48,576 nucleotides of DNA from Bacillus sp. FJAT-22090 (lineage in GTDB: Bacteria; Bacillota; Bacilli; Bacillales_A; Planococcaceae). Positions 31,876 through 41,320 of this stretch are shown here, one piece after another. Made by a program: the position numbers and the translations under genes. The stretch lies in NCBI RefSeq assembly GCF_007676755.1, contig NZ_VEBK01000021.1:1-48576 (forward strand), given 5' to 3'. Position 1 is the stretch's first letter. Every line of letters begins with the position of its first letter. Below the pieces are notes generated by a model that was not told the origin of the DNA, searched no databases, and saw only the letters and a program-made list of their open reading frames with translations.

Positions 31876-32090
31876 GAACATAACGGTTTGTTGAAGTAGT
31901 ATGTTAAATCACTCATTAACGAACCGCTCGGCAAAAGACCGGGCTTTCCCTTTATATAAGACCCCTCTGAACTGTAAACCACAGAGAATTTTAAGTAACG
32001 GAAACGTTCCTCGTATAGGCTCGAATTTGCCGCAATTTCATCTGAAAATGTAACCATTTGTCAAAACAAAAGAAAAAGGAGATTAAAATT
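31876..32090 (+). ncRNA. Structured 5' leader of cshA
   Basis: Several further hairpins follow the terminator: CGGTTTGTT / AACGAACCG (31884-31926), CTCTG / CAGAG around 31973-31984, and AACG-GAAA-CGTT near 31998-32009. The leader carries no coding frame. Long structured leaders are common for cold-induced RNA helicases. It matches no riboswitch class that I recognise. Confidence 0.4.
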
Positions 32091-33638
32091 TTGACAAATT
32101 TTTCAGAATTAAATATTAGTGCTTCTACATTAAAATCCGTGCAACGTATGGGATTTGAAGAAGCGACACCAATCCAAGAAGGTACTATTACACATGCTAT
32201 GGAAGGCCGCGATATTATTGGCCAAGCACAAACAGGAACAGGTAAAACTGCCGCTTTTGGTATCCCTATGATTGAAAAAATTGATACAAAAAACCCTAAT
32301 ATACAATCACTAATCATCGCTCCAACACGTGAACTTGCAATCCAAGTTTCGGAAGAGCTTTATAAATTAGGATACGATAAAAAAGTTCGTCTTCTATCTG
32401 TTTATGGTGGTCAAGAAATTGGTCGTCAAATTCGTGCCCTAAAAAATAAACCACAAGTAATTGTCGGTACACCAGGTCGTATTCTTGACCATATTAATCG
32501 CCGTACATTGAAACTTGACCAAGTGGAAACACTTATTTTGGACGAAGCAGATGAAATGCTGAACATGGGCTTCATCGAAGATATCAACACAATTTTGGAA
32601 AGTGTTCCTGCAGAACGTCAAACATTATTGTTCTCAGCTACAATGCCAGGTCCAATTCGTAAAATTGCAGATAAATTCATGAAAGATCCAGTAGAAGTAA
32701 AAATCAAATCAAAAGAAATGACTGTTGAAAATATTGAACAGTTTTTCGTAAAAGCGCATGAGCGTGAAAAATTTGATGTTTTATCTCGTATTCTAAATGT
32801 TCACCAACCTGAACTTGCAATTGTTTTTGGTCGTACAAAACGTCGTGTAGACGAATTAGCTCACGCACTTAGCATCCGTGGTTACCTTGCAGAAGGAATT
32901 CATGGTGATTTAAGCCAAGCGAAACGTATGTCTGTATTAAAACAGTTCAAATCCAATAAAATTGACATCCTAGTTGCTACAGACGTTGCAGCACGTGGAT
33001 TAGATATTTCTGGCGTAACACATGTTTATAACTTCGATATTCCACAAGACCCTGAAAGCTATGTTCACCGTATTGGACGTACAGGTCGTGCTGGGAAATC
33101 CGGTATCGCTGTAACTTTCGTAACTCCAAGAGAAATGGGTTACTTACGTATCGTTGAAGATACTACGAAAAAACGTATGACTCCACTTCGTCCACCAAGT
33201 TCAGATGAAGCGTTAATCGGACAACAACGTGTTGCGATTGACACATTATCTGAAATTGTGGCTAAAAATGATTTAGGCGACTACCGTACACTAGCTGCGG
33301 AAATGCTTGAAAAGTTTGAAGCGGTAGATGTAATTGCTGCAGCTTTAAAATCAATGACAAAAGAGCCAGATGATACTCCGATCTCTATTTCGGAAGAACG
33401 TCCATTACCAGCTCGTAGAGAGCGTAGTGGTGGTGGAGGACGCAGCGGTGGCGGTGGTTACAAAGGTAATCGCAGCGGCGGCGGTCGTAGTTCATCATCA
33501 GGACGCGGAGGAAGCGATCGCGGATCTTCACGTTCAGGTGGAGGATCACGTCCAAGTGGCGCACGTCGTAGCAGCGGTCCACGTGACGGCTCTACTCAAC
33601 GTAGCACTAGAACTCGTTCACCACGCAACGAAAACTAA
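32091..33638 (+). CDS. cshA: DEAD-box RNA helicase CshA
   Basis: 515-aa DEAD-box helicase. Q motif region at about 20-30 (GFEEATPIQ), motif I AQTGTGKT (46-53), Ia APTREL, motif II DEAD (151-154), SAT, then domain 2 with ARGLDIS and [10 protein letters not shown]. The C-terminus (about 440-515) is a disordered Gly/Arg/Ser-rich RNA-binding tail with repeats such as RSGGGG and RGGSDRG. It unwinds RNA in the degradosome-like complex and in ribosome assembly, especially in the cold. TTG at 32091 with AAAAGGAG 8 bases upstream is preferred over an in-frame TTG at 32058. Same position as in B. subtilis (after murF). Confidence 0.95.
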   Translation: MTNFSELNISASTLKSVQRMGFEEATPIQEGTITHAMEGRDIIGQAQTGTGKTAAFGIPMIEKIDTKNPNIQSLIIAPTRELAIQVSEELYKLGYDKKVRLLSVYGGQEIGRQIRALKNKPQVIVGTPGRILDHINRRTLKLDQVETLILDEADEMLNMGFIEDINTILESVPAERQTLLFSATMPGPIRKIADKFMKDPVEVKIKSKEMTVENIEQFFVKAHEREKFDVLSRILNVHQPELAIVFGRTKRRVDELAHALSIRGYLAEGIHGDLSQAKRMSVLKQFKSNKIDILVATDVAARGLDISGVTHVYNFDIPQDPESYVHRIGRTGRAGKSGIAVTFVTPREMGYLRIVEDTTKKRMTPLRPPSSDEALIGQQRVAIDTLSEIVAKNDLGDYRTLAAEMLEKFEAVDVIAAALKSMTKEPDDTPISISEERPLPARRERSGGGGRSGGGGYKGNRSGGGRSSSSGRGGSDRGSSRSGGGSRPSGARRSSGPRDGSTQRSTRTRSPRNEN

Positions 33639-33650
33639 TCAAACATGTAT

Positions 33651-33691
33651 AAGGATGAATTTCGCATTTCGATGCGGGTTCATCCTTTTTT
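33651..33691 (+). terminator. Terminator after cshA
   Basis: A long stem AAGGATGAA / TTCATCCTT continued by CGCAT / ATGCG around a TTCG tetraloop, followed by TTTTTT. Confidence 0.85.
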
Positions 33692-33889
33692 CATTGTTAG
33701 AGCTCTATTGGGGCCCCCGTCAATGACAATGAACCAATTATTTTTTATAGCTTTTACTAATAATCATCTCGCCTCATCCGAAGACAGCTAAAAGAGTACT
33801 AATAGAATAGCAAACGAAAAATAATATTACAGTTTTTGAAACATTTTGTCGTTGAAATCGTATACAATGACAGAGAAGAGGTGCTAAAT

Positions 33890-34369
33890 ATGAGAAATGA
33901 ACCAATTAATAGAATATCTGAAAAAGGTCTGCGTGTATGGAGGATATATGGTGTTTTTCAAACGCTAATTGCCTTTTTGATTGGTATAGGTATAAGTGTC
34001 GTAAATTTCTTTACCGGTGAATACATATGGTTGTACATAGTGGTGATGGCTGTTGTGCTACTAATAGCATATTTATTAATTTATTTATTTCCAAGAGTTC
34101 GGTGGATGCGATGGCGATATGAAGTTCGTGAACAAGAGATAGAATTACAACATGGTTTATTTGTTGTGAAACGGACGTTAGTCCCAATGGTTCGCGTGCA
34201 ACATGTAGATACGGAACAAGGACCAATTTTAAGAAAATATGATTTGGCGTCTATTACAATTTCTACAGCTGCAACTAATCATACGATACCAGCACTTATT
34301 ACTGCGGAAGCAGATGAACTTCGTGCCAGAATTTCTGTGCTTGCAAGGGTGGCGGAAGACGATGTCTAA
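33890..34369 (+). CDS. ydbS: PH-domain membrane protein YdbS
   Basis: 159 aa: two helices (about 23-45 and 48-72), then one bacterial PH domain (bPH2, about 80-150: WMRWRYEVREQEIELQHGLFVVKRTLVPMVRVQHVDTEQGPI). It matches YdbS, found next to YdbT in Bacillus. The pair is reported in resistance to some two-peptide bacteriocins (amylocyclicin-type, in B. subtilis). ATG at 33890 with GAAGAGGTG upstream is chosen over an in-frame upstream ATG at 33836. It overlaps ydbT by 8 bp. Confidence 0.88.
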   Translation: MRNEPINRISEKGLRVWRIYGVFQTLIAFLIGIGISVVNFFTGEYIWLYIVVMAVVLLIAYLLIYLFPRVRWMRWRYEVREQEIELQHGLFVVKRTLVPMVRVQHVDTEQGPILRKYDLASITISTAATNHTIPALITAEADELRARISVLARVAEDDV

Positions 34370-35864
34370 AGAAAAATATACATTGCATCCAATATCAGCA
34401 GTTATTAATTTCGTAAAAGTATTAAAAGAAATGATCATACCGCTAGTGGTGGTGTTCGCGGTCAATGGATTCGGCGGAAGTGGGGATTCTGGTAGTTGGT
34501 CATCTTATATTACATATGGTATTTACGGAGTTGTTCTTATCTTTTTGTTAGTTAGTGGGATTATAAAATGGAAACGATTTAGGTATTGGTTTGAAGAGCA
34601 GGAATTACGTATAGAGTATGGGTTATTCGTAAAGAAAAAGCGATACATTCCTTTTGAACGTATTCAAAGTTTGAATTATACAGAAGGTATTTTCCATAGA
34701 CCATTTGGACTTGTAAAGGTAAAAGTAGAAACTGCTGGTGGGGGTCCAACAAAAGAAGCGGATGCAGAGCTGACAGCCATTACGAAAATCGCCGCTGATC
34801 AGATTAAAAATGAAATGCTACAGGCAAAAAATAAACTACAGGTAGATTTAGATGAAACAAAGGAATTAGAACAACTAGTAAACACAGAAAAACGATCAAT
34901 TTTCAAGATGTCAGGAAAGGACTTATTTGTATTAGCAAGTACGTCTGGAGGAGTAGGAGTGTTTTTCTCGGGGCTGGCGGTGTTCGCCTCTCAATTTTCA
35001 AATGTAATTCCTTATGAAATGATATACGATGAAATCGTAGTGTTTATTAGGTTTGGAGCATTAATTATAGCATTAGCCGTTTTTGTCGTAGTGTTAACCG
35101 CTTGGATTTTTTCCGTCATTCTTACATTTATTAATTACTACCAGTTTACGATTAAGGTAGAAGACGATGAGATTATTATAACTAGAGGTTTACTAGAGAA
35201 GAAGAAAATAACGATTCCTCTTTCTCGAATTCAAGGAATCCGGGTTGTGGAAAATCCGCTGCGTCAGTTAATGGGATATGCCACTGTGATTGTCGATAGC
35301 GCTGGGGGTTCCTTAGCAGAAAAAGATGAAAAGATCCGACTACTTCCGCTAATTAAAAAAACAGAAATCATTCCGACTTTAGCTAACATATTCCCAGAGC
35401 TTCAACTTGAGCCTGTTTTTACAAAAGTCCCGAAAAGATCAAGAAAGTATTTCTACCGATTGGATTATATTTGGATGATTCCAGTTGCAGGAGCTGTTAG
35501 TTACTTTTTTTATCCATTTGGATTATTCTCGCTGCTGTTATTTCCAATAAGTTATGGGTATGGAATCTGGCAACAAAGGACAGCGGGGTTTTATATGAAC
35601 ACACATCAGTTGGTCGTACAATATCGACTATTTAGCAAAGTTACTGTCTGGATGGAAAAAAGGCGAATCCAATCCATGACGGAACGCACAACATTTTTTC
35701 AAAGAAGAGCAAACGTTTCGTCTATTATTACAACGATTAAATCGGGGGTGACGGGTACATCTACAACGATCCCACATATCGAAAAAACAGATGCTGAAAT
35801 GCTTTTGAGTTGGTATGAACCGAACCGAAAAAACGATATAGAAAAAGAACAGCCACTAGAATAG
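34362..35864 (+). CDS. ydbT: PH-domain membrane protein YdbT
   Basis: 500-aa YdbT-family protein with three bPH2 domains, each following a helix pair: first near 60-165 (YWFEEQELRIEYGLFVKKKRYIPFERIQSLNY), second near 240-345 (VEDDEIIITRGLLEKKKITIPLSRIQGI), third near 390-490 (MNTHQLVVQYRLFSKVTVWMEKRRIQSM). It forms an operon with ydbS; the ATG at 34362 overlaps the ydbS end. Known function is limited to bacteriocin tolerance in B. subtilis; a lipid- or peptide-related membrane role is inferred. Confidence 0.88.
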   Translation: MSKEKYTLHPISAVINFVKVLKEMIIPLVVVFAVNGFGGSGDSGSWSSYITYGIYGVVLIFLLVSGIIKWKRFRYWFEEQELRIEYGLFVKKKRYIPFERIQSLNYTEGIFHRPFGLVKVKVETAGGGPTKEADAELTAITKIAADQIKNEMLQAKNKLQVDLDETKELEQLVNTEKRSIFKMSGKDLFVLASTSGGVGVFFSGLAVFASQFSNVIPYEMIYDEIVVFIRFGALIIALAVFVVVLTAWIFSVILTFINYYQFTIKVEDDEIIITRGLLEKKKITIPLSRIQGIRVVENPLRQLMGYATVIVDSAGGSLAEKDEKIRLLPLIKKTEIIPTLANIFPELQLEPVFTKVPKRSRKYFYRLDYIWMIPVAGAVSYFFYPFGLFSLLLFPISYGYGIWQQRTAGFYMNTHQLVVQYRLFSKVTVWMEKRRIQSMTERTTFFQRRANVSSIITTIKSGVTGTSTTIPHIEKTDAEMLLSWYEPNRKNDIEKEQPLE

Positions 35865-35877
35865 GGCTGTTCTTTTT
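35842..35877. terminator. Bidirectional terminator
   Basis: GAACAGCC / GGGCTGTTC stem with flanking A and T runs lies between the convergent ydbT and rhomboid genes. It overlaps the last codons of both. Confidence 0.8.
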
Positions 35878-36505
35878 ACTTCACAGACTTCAGTTTGCTT
35901 TTGCGTTTTCTCCACGCAGCAATTCGTTTCGGATGAAAATAAATAATTCCTATAACGAATCCCGTTATTAAACCTGCAATATGAGCTGTTGCATTAATAT
36001 TTGATTGAAGAAATGTCATAATAACACCAATGACGATAATAGGAACAATGATTTGTTTGAGCTGAGGTAACAAATTTTTCGTATAATAAACTAAAGCTCC
36101 AAATGCACCTAACATGCCGTAAATAGCTCCACTTGCACCGACACTCTGATAATCCCAACTATGAATTAAATAAGTAGCGACGTTTCCTACAAGACCTGCT
36201 AACAAATAAATAGTTAAAAAGCGCGCTTTTCCAGCAATTTGCTCTAGCTCTGGACCAAATAAGAACAACGAAAACATATTAAATAACAAATGCATAATCG
36301 TCGCGTGTAAAAACATCGGAGTAATTAAACGCCAATACTCCCCTTCACTAATTAGAAGATTAAAGCCGATACCGAATCTAAATAAAGGCTCTCCTAAAAT
36401 TGGGATATTGGTCAAAATATAAATGACGATATTTAATGCCAGTAAAGTAGAAACGACTGGATAGAGTGTAACATATTGTTTAAAATTTTCTCTTCTCGTA
36501 AACAT
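35876..36505 (-). CDS. Rhomboid family intramembrane serine protease (YdcA-like)
   Basis: 209 aa with six or more helices. The catalytic serine is S125 in GASGA (123-127), the histidine H175 in ATAHIAG, and the helix-2 motif HLLFNMFSL (72-80) carries the oxyanion-stabilising His/Asn. The basic tail KRIAAWRKRKSKLKSVK is cytoplasmic. Rhomboids cut transmembrane substrates within the bilayer; the natural substrate of YdcA is unknown. Divergent from acpS, as ydcA is in B. subtilis. Confidence 0.92.
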   Translation of the reverse strand: MFTRRENFKQYVTLYPVVSTLLALNIVIYILTNIPILGEPLFRFGIGFNLLISEGEYWRLITPMFLHATIMHLLFNMFSLFLFGPELEQIAGKARFLTIYLLAGLVGNVATYLIHSWDYQSVGASGAIYGMLGAFGALVYYTKNLLPQLKQIIVPIIVIGVIMTFLQSNINATAHIAGLITGFVIGIIYFHPKRIAAWRKRKSKLKSVK

Positions 36506-36574
36506 TATTTCACCTCAAATTTTCTACTAATAGTATAGCCTGTAATAACTTCATTTGGAAAGGAGAAACATTTC

Positions 36575-36928
36575 ATGATTACTGGGATAGGATTAGACAT
36601 CACAGAACTAACAAGAATTAAAACAATAAAAAAGAAAACTACAAAATTTGAGGATCGTATACTAACGAATAAAGAAAAAATGCAAATGCAATTGCTATCA
36701 GAACAACGACAAATCGAGTTTTTAGCCGGAAGGTTTGCAGCAAAAGAAGCATTTTCAAAGGCGCTAGGAACGGGAATCGGAAAAGAATGTAGCTTTCATG
36801 ATATTGAAATTTTTCGAGAAAATAATGGGAAACCAAGTTTATATTTTAAAGGAAACCCGGTTAATGGCTTTGTTTCAATCACTCATACAAAAGAATATGC
36901 AGCTGCCCAAGTAATTCTCCAATCATAA
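36575..36928 (+). CDS. acpS: Holo-acyl-carrier-protein synthase
   Basis: 117-aa AcpS-type phosphopantetheinyl transferase. MITGIGLDITELTRI holds the metal ligand D8; FAAKEAFSKALGTGI holds the second, E58; the C-terminus HTKEYAAAQVIL completes the active site. It moves 4'-phosphopantetheine from CoA to apo-ACP. Length matches the family (about 120). GGAAAGGAG precedes the ATG. It is upstream of ydcC and alr, in the order of B. subtilis. Confidence 0.95.
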   Translation: MITGIGLDITELTRIKTIKKKTTKFEDRILTNKEKMQMQLLSEQRQIEFLAGRFAAKEAFSKALGTGIGKECSFHDIEIFRENNGKPSLYFKGNPVNGFVSITHTKEYAAAQVILQS

Positions 36929-36986
36929 CCGGTCGTCCAACTACATACAATGAACGAACGCAGTGATAATAGAAAGGATGGACTGA

Positions 36987-38009
36987 TTGAAAAGCCGAGT
37001 GGCTAAAATGTTATTTGTATTAGCAATGATGATCATGGTACTTTCTGCATGTGGGGCCGAGTCAAAAGAAGACGTATTAAAAAAACTGAGTAATAAGTGG
37101 GTGGATGCAAAAGGATACGAGTTAACTGCGGAGATGAGTATTTTAACTGGTCAAGACCCAAGAGTGTATGATGTGGAAGTTTGGCATACAAAGCCTGATT
37201 TTTACAAAGTCAAAGTGTCCGATGCAAATGCTGAAAACACGCAAATGATTGTTCGTAATACAGAAGGAGTTTTTGTTGTAACACCGGCACTTAACAAAAC
37301 GTATAAGTTCCAAAGCAATTGGCCAGCGGAAAATAGCCAAGCATACTTAATTGGTTCTCTTGCGCAAGACATTAAAAAAGATAAATCTTCTACGTTTAAA
37401 GAAGAAGGAAATAACTATGTATTTGAAACAAAAACAACGAATAATCATAAAAACATGTTGCCTTCCCAAAAGATTTATATCGACAAAAAGACTTTATTGC
37501 CAAAAGAAGTTTCGATATTAAATGAAAATAAAGAAGAACAGATCCATATCAAATTTAAACAAGTATCCCTTGGGAAAACGCATGCTGCAGGGGAGTACAA
37601 AATAGATTCAACGCCAACCGGTAAAACTGAGGGGGACACTGTAGAGGCATCTGCAGAAATGGATAACCCTGAATTTGAAACACATTATCCAGTGATCCAA
37701 TGGGATAATGTTCACTTAATCGATGAAAAAGTAATGAATGCAGAAGATGACAAACAAGTTGTTTTGACATTTAGTGGTGACAAGGAATTTACTATTATTC
37801 AACAGCTAAGTGATCCAAGTGTATCCTCTACTATTCCAGTATTTGCACCGGGTGACCCAGTAGATTTAGGTGTAGCTATCGGGGCAGTAACAGACCAATC
37901 ACTTTCTTGGGAACAAGATGGAATGTCGTTTTTCATTGCATCTTCCACTTTGAGTAAAGAAGAGATGATTGAAGTAGCGGCATCTATGACAATAGCTGGA
38001 CTAAAATGA
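36987..38009 (+). CDS. ydcC: Lipoprotein, LolA-like (YdcC family)
   Basis: 340-aa lipoprotein: the signal MKSRVAKMLFVLAMMIMVLS is followed by A-C with the lipobox cysteine at 22. A beta-rich LolA/LppX-like domain (about 40-200: YDVEVWHTKPDFYKVKV, MLPSQKIYIDKKTLLPKEVSI) and a C-terminal DUF4367-like part follow. B. subtilis YdcC is a sigma-E sporulation protein; its role is not settled. TTG at 36987 has AAAGGATG upstream. Located between acpS and alr as in B. subtilis. Confidence 0.87.
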   Translation: MKSRVAKMLFVLAMMIMVLSACGAESKEDVLKKLSNKWVDAKGYELTAEMSILTGQDPRVYDVEVWHTKPDFYKVKVSDANAENTQMIVRNTEGVFVVTPALNKTYKFQSNWPAENSQAYLIGSLAQDIKKDKSSTFKEEGNNYVFETKTTNNHKNMLPSQKIYIDKKTLLPKEVSILNENKEEQIHIKFKQVSLGKTHAAGEYKIDSTPTGKTEGDTVEASAEMDNPEFETHYPVIQWDNVHLIDEKVMNAEDDKQVVLTFSGDKEFTIIQQLSDPSVSSTIPVFAPGDPVDLGVAIGAVTDQSLSWEQDGMSFFIASSTLSKEEMIEVAASMTIAGLK

Positions 38010-38017
38010 TTTTTTAT

Positions 38018-38047
38018 TTGACGATGGCTTCCTTCGAGTAGGATAAT
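38018..38047 (+). promoter_or_regulatory. Predicted sigma-A promoter of alr
   Basis: TTGACG, 18-bp spacer, GATAAT. Confidence 0.55.
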
Positions 38048-38084
38048 AGGTTAAATCAAACTGAGGGAAAAAGAGGGAAGTCAC

Positions 38085-39191
38085 ATGTCGCAGACATACT
38101 ACCGACCAACATATATCCAAATAAATTTACAAGCAATTCGCTCCAATATTAAACGCTTGAAAGAAACATTGGCGGAGAACACAGAAATAATGGCAATAGT
38201 AAAAGCAAATGCGTATGGACATGGTGCGGTTGAAATCTCAAAAGCTGCTCTCGAAGCGGGTGCTTCCTGCCTGGCAGTAGCTTCTCCTGAGGAAGCCTTG
38301 CAGTTGAGAAATGCAGGAATAACTGTAGATATACTTGTTCTAGGAGCTTCCCCCATTTCTTTTTTACAGGAAGCTTCAGAACGAAATATCACCTTAACAG
38401 CATATTCATTAGAATGGCTACATGCTACTCGTCATTTTACAGATTCTTTTAAAGTGCATATTAAAATAGATAGTGGCATGGGAAGAATTGGTATAGTACA
38501 TGAACAAGAATTACTCAAGGCATTAGCCTTTATTCAAGAAAGAGAGTGGATAGAGGTAACAGGGGTCTATACGCATTTTGCGACCGCTGATGAAGAAGGG
38601 GAAGAGCACTTTAAAAAGCAAGTAGCAACATTCGAACGATTGCTTCAATTGTTCGAAAAAAGACCATCCGTCGTGCACACGTCGAATAGTGCTGCTGCTC
38701 TTAGGTACTCATGTCAAAACTATGATGCTGTACGTTACGGTATATCGATGTATGGAATTGCTCCATCTCCCTGGATGGATGAAAGTCTTCCGTTTTCTTT
38801 AGAAAAAGCACTTTCCCTACATACAGAGGTAGTGCATGTGAAGAAAGTAAGCAAAGGTACTACGATTGGCTATGGTGCGACATACACAGCCAAGTCGGAT
38901 GAATGGATTGCAACGCTTCCGATTGGTTATGCAGATGGGTTACTTAGAAAGCTGCATAGCCAATCAGTGTTAATAAAAGGAAGAAGAGTTCCGATTATAG
39001 GTAGAATTTGCATGGATCAATGTATGATTCGTTTGGATGAACAGGTAGATATCGGTGAAAAAGTTGTGTTGCTAGGGAAACAAGTGAAGGAAGAGATTAA
39101 AATAGAAGAATGGGCAAACGCTTTGCAGACAATACCATATGAAATTTGTTGTACCTTTTCTAACAGACTCCCTAGATTATATAGTAAATAA
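38085..39191 (+). CDS. alr: Alanine racemase
   Basis: 368-aa fold-type III PLP enzyme. The PLP lysine is K40 in AIVKANAYGHG, and the catalytic tyrosine lies in TIGYGATYTA (about 265-274). HIKIDSGMGRIG (about 126-137), VHTSNSAAA and PIIGRICMDQ are family motifs. It interconverts L- and D-alanine, supplying Ddl, whose gene lies upstream in this window. GAGGGAAG precedes the ATG. It is followed by the ndoAI-ndoA toxin-antitoxin pair, as in B. subtilis. Confidence 0.95.
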   Translation: MSQTYYRPTYIQINLQAIRSNIKRLKETLAENTEIMAIVKANAYGHGAVEISKAALEAGASCLAVASPEEALQLRNAGITVDILVLGASPISFLQEASERNITLTAYSLEWLHATRHFTDSFKVHIKIDSGMGRIGIVHEQELLKALAFIQEREWIEVTGVYTHFATADEEGEEHFKKQVATFERLLQLFEKRPSVVHTSNSAAALRYSCQNYDAVRYGISMYGIAPSPWMDESLPFSLEKALSLHTEVVHVKKVSKGTTIGYGATYTAKSDEWIATLPIGYADGLLRKLHSQSVLIKGRRVPIIGRICMDQCMIRLDEQVDIGEKVVLLGKQVKEEIKIEEWANALQTIPYEICCTFSNRLPRLYSK

Positions 39192-39323
39192 TAATTCGAC
39201 AAAACTCGTACTTAATGCATGATTTGTCTAACCATTTCTTATAATGTCTTTTATTATGCCTCTAGTAATGGTAAGATTAAGTATATTGTCATATAGGGAA
39301 ATGTTTTGTCGGAGGTGTTTGCT

Positions 39324-39602
39324 GTGGTAAGTGATAAAAAGAAAAAGGAAGCGATAATAGAGCTTCCGAAGCAAATAGTTAATGAAGGAGTAAAGATTGT
39401 TAAACAATCATTAACTAGTGAAAGTATCGTTCGTGTCCAAGCAAATGAATATGTTAAGAAAGGCCAGGCAAATCTTATAAGAGAAGCGATGATGAAAGGT
39501 TATGTTGAAATGTCTCATATAAACTTATCCATCTGTTCGGAATGTTTACATGCAGAATATGAAGCACAACATACGACAGAGCGACTCGTAAGTGGAGGAT
39601 GA
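39324..39602 (+). CDS. ndoAI: Antitoxin NdoAI (EndoAI, MazE-like)
   Basis: 92-aa antitoxin of the NdoA RNase. The C-terminal half ([20 protein letters not shown] then [13 protein letters not shown]) matches B. subtilis EndoAI closely, including the toxin-binding end. The N-terminal ribbon-helix-helix (about 8-45, [18 protein letters not shown]) is clearly diverged from the B. subtilis form. GTG at 39324 is chosen because GGAGGTG (39311-39317) lies 6 bases before it; an in-frame TTG at 39306 would place the start before that site. It ends 4 bases before the toxin start. Confidence 0.9.
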   Translation: MVSDKKKKEAIIELPKQIVNEGVKIVKQSLTSESIVRVQANEYVKKGQANLIREAMMKGYVEMSHINLSICSECLHAEYEAQHTTERLVSGG

Positions 39603-39606
39603 AAAT

Positions 39607-39957
39607 TTGATCGTAAAACGTGGGGACGTTTTTTTTGCAGATTTGTCACCAGTAATCGGGTCTGAACAAGGTGGAACCAGACCCGTTTTGGTGATACAAA
39701 ATGATATAGGAAATCGATTCAGTCCTACTGTCATCATTGCGGCAATTACTGCACAAATTCAAAAAGCAAAATTGCCTACACATGTGGAAATCAACGCGAA
39801 GCAGTATGATTTTGAACGCGATTCGGTTATCTTGTTAGAACAATTGCGTACGATAGATAAGTCTAGGTTAACGGATAAAATTACACATTTGAATGAAGAC
39901 GTCATGTGTGAGGTAGATCATGCTTTAGGTATTAGCTTAGGAATAGTAAAATTTTAA
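39607..39957 (+). CDS. ndoA: Endoribonuclease toxin NdoA (EndoA, MazF family)
   Basis: 116 aa, the same length as B. subtilis EndoA and starting [20 protein letters not shown]. The catalytic arginine R25 is in [11 protein letters not shown], and [13 protein letters not shown] and [16 protein letters not shown] complete the MazF fold. In B. subtilis it cuts RNA at UACAU sites. TTG at 39607 with GGAGG 8 bases upstream is used, as in B. subtilis; an in-frame GTG at 39592 lies inside the antitoxin gene and before the ribosome site. It is followed by a terminator and then rsbRA. Confidence 0.95.
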   Translation: MIVKRGDVFFADLSPVIGSEQGGTRPVLVIQNDIGNRFSPTVIIAAITAQIQKAKLPTHVEINAKQYDFERDSVILLEQLRTIDKSRLTDKITHLNEDVMCEVDHALGISLGIVKF

Positions 39958-39968
39958 TACATAGACAA

Positions 39969-40007
39969 AACGCAATGTGTAACCGACAAATACGCATTGT
40001 GTTTTTT
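39969..40007 (+). terminator. Terminator after ndoA
   Basis: An 11-bp stem (39969-39979 with 39993-40003, two G-U pairs) followed by TTTTT. It separates the toxin-antitoxin pair from the sigma-B operon. Confidence 0.75.
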
Positions 40008-40124
40008 AATTTTTGCTAGTAAAGTTGGTAATTTCTACTGAATCATGTTTAAAAGATGTAAATCACTTCACTATTCGTTACAATATAGATACTAATATTT
40101 ATATGAGGAGATGTACTCGTAAAG

Positions 40125-40955
40125 ATGAACAAACAGATTGCAGCATACATTCATGAAAATATTGATGAAATATTAGAAAGATGGAAGGCATTGATGGAGG
40201 ATGACAAGGATGATCGTTTCTTTCAAGTCATGTCTAACCAAGTCATTGATAATACGGTGCATGAATTTGGAGACCTGATGATTTCTAGTTTAACAGAAGG
40301 TGAAGAGACATATGATGGCAAACTAAATGATTTTTCAGTCCAAATTGTTCGCTATGGCTGGTCAATGTCATTCGTGTTAAGAGCATTAACAAACTTTACA
40401 GAAGTAATTTACGAAAAAATGGAAGAAGTAGGATTTTTAAATGAAAGTAATTATAAATCATTTAGAGAAGTGTTGACTAAATGGATTACACCACTTAATC
40501 ATAGTGTTGTAGATGCATACTCTAAAGTTTGGGAAAAAACAGTAGACTTACAAAAAATAGCATTGCAAGAACTTTCCGCATCACTTATTCCGGTGTTCGA
40601 TAAAATTTCTGTTATGCCTTTAGTTGGAACAATTGATACAGAGCGTGCCAAGCTCATCATGGAAAATTTACTGCAGGGTGTGGTAAAACATCGAGCGGAA
40701 GTTGTATTGCTCGATATTACTGGTGTTCCAGTGGTAGATACAATGGTTGCTCATCACATTATTCAAGCGGCAGATGCTGTTCGGTTAGTGGGTGCAAAAT
40801 GTATGCTTGTTGGCATTCGACCAGAAATTGCACAAACCATTGTAACACTTGGTATAAATTTAAATGATTTTACTACAACTAGCACCTTGCAAAGAGGAAT
40901 GGAACAAGCACTTGCATTAACGAATAGAGCAATAGTAGAGGTGGACTTATCATGA
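40125..40955 (+). CDS. rsbRA: Stressosome protein RsbRA
   Basis: 276 aa. The N-terminal non-haem globin-like sensor domain covers about 1-145, and the C-terminal STAS domain about 155-270. Both RsbT phosphorylation threonines are present: T172 ([10 protein letters not shown]171 in B. subtilis) and T206 ([10 protein letters not shown]205). With RsbS it forms the 1.8-MDa stressosome that holds RsbT. The ribosome site is odd: GAGGAG (40105-40110) lies 14 bases before the ATG, with a three-codon ATG-TAC-TCG-TAA between. It overlaps rsbS by 4 bp. Confidence 0.94.
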   Translation: MNKQIAAYIHENIDEILERWKALMEDDKDDRFFQVMSNQVIDNTVHEFGDLMISSLTEGEETYDGKLNDFSVQIVRYGWSMSFVLRALTNFTEVIYEKMEEVGFLNESNYKSFREVLTKWITPLNHSVVDAYSKVWEKTVDLQKIALQELSASLIPVFDKISVMPLVGTIDTERAKLIMENLLQGVVKHRAEVVLLDITGVPVVDTMVAHHIIQAADAVRLVGAKCMLVGIRPEIAQTIVTLGINLNDFTTTSTLQRGMEQALALTNRAIVEVDLS

Positions 40956-41314
40956 TAACAAGGATTCCAATTTTAAAATTAAGAGATTGTTTAATCGTTT
41001 CTATCCAATGGGAGTTAGATGATCAAACCGCTATAGCTTTTCAAGAAGACTTGTTGGCCAAGTTGCATACCACAGCAGCTAGAGGGGTGGTATTAGACTT
41101 GACTCCTATCGATTTCATTGATTCATTCATTGCGAAAGTGCTCGGCGATGTAATTAGTATGTCAGGCTTAATGGGAGCAAAAGTTGTCATTACCGGTATT
41201 CAACCTGCCGTTGCAATCACGCTGATTGAACTAGGTATTAGGCTAGAAAATGTCGTAACGGCCCTAGATTTAGAAAATGGATTGGAAAAATTAGAACGAG
41301 AATTGGAGGACTAA
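40952..41314 (+). CDS. rsbS: Stressosome scaffold RsbS
   Basis: 120-aa single STAS domain. The RsbT phosphorylation site is S58 in [10 protein letters not shown] (S59 in B. subtilis). It binds RsbT in unstressed cells; phosphorylation lets RsbT leave. It overlaps rsbRA by ATGA and precedes rsbT by 6 bp. Confidence 0.94.
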   Translation: MITRIPILKLRDCLIVSIQWELDDQTAIAFQEDLLAKLHTTAARGVVLDLTPIDFIDSFIAKVLGDVISMSGLMGAKVVITGIQPAVAITLIELGIRLENVVTALDLENGLEKLERELED

Positions 41315-41320
41315 TCCATT

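Noticed and set aside
33370-33726. 118-codon frame overlapping the end of cshA
   Set aside because: It is a shadow of the Gly/Arg-rich repeat codons of cshA in another frame (Val/Ala/His-rich).
33690-33733. Possible hairpin around GGGGCCCCC after cshA
   Set aside because: The arms (TTCATTGT / ACAATGAA) are short and far apart and a proper terminator already precedes it; too weak to annotate.
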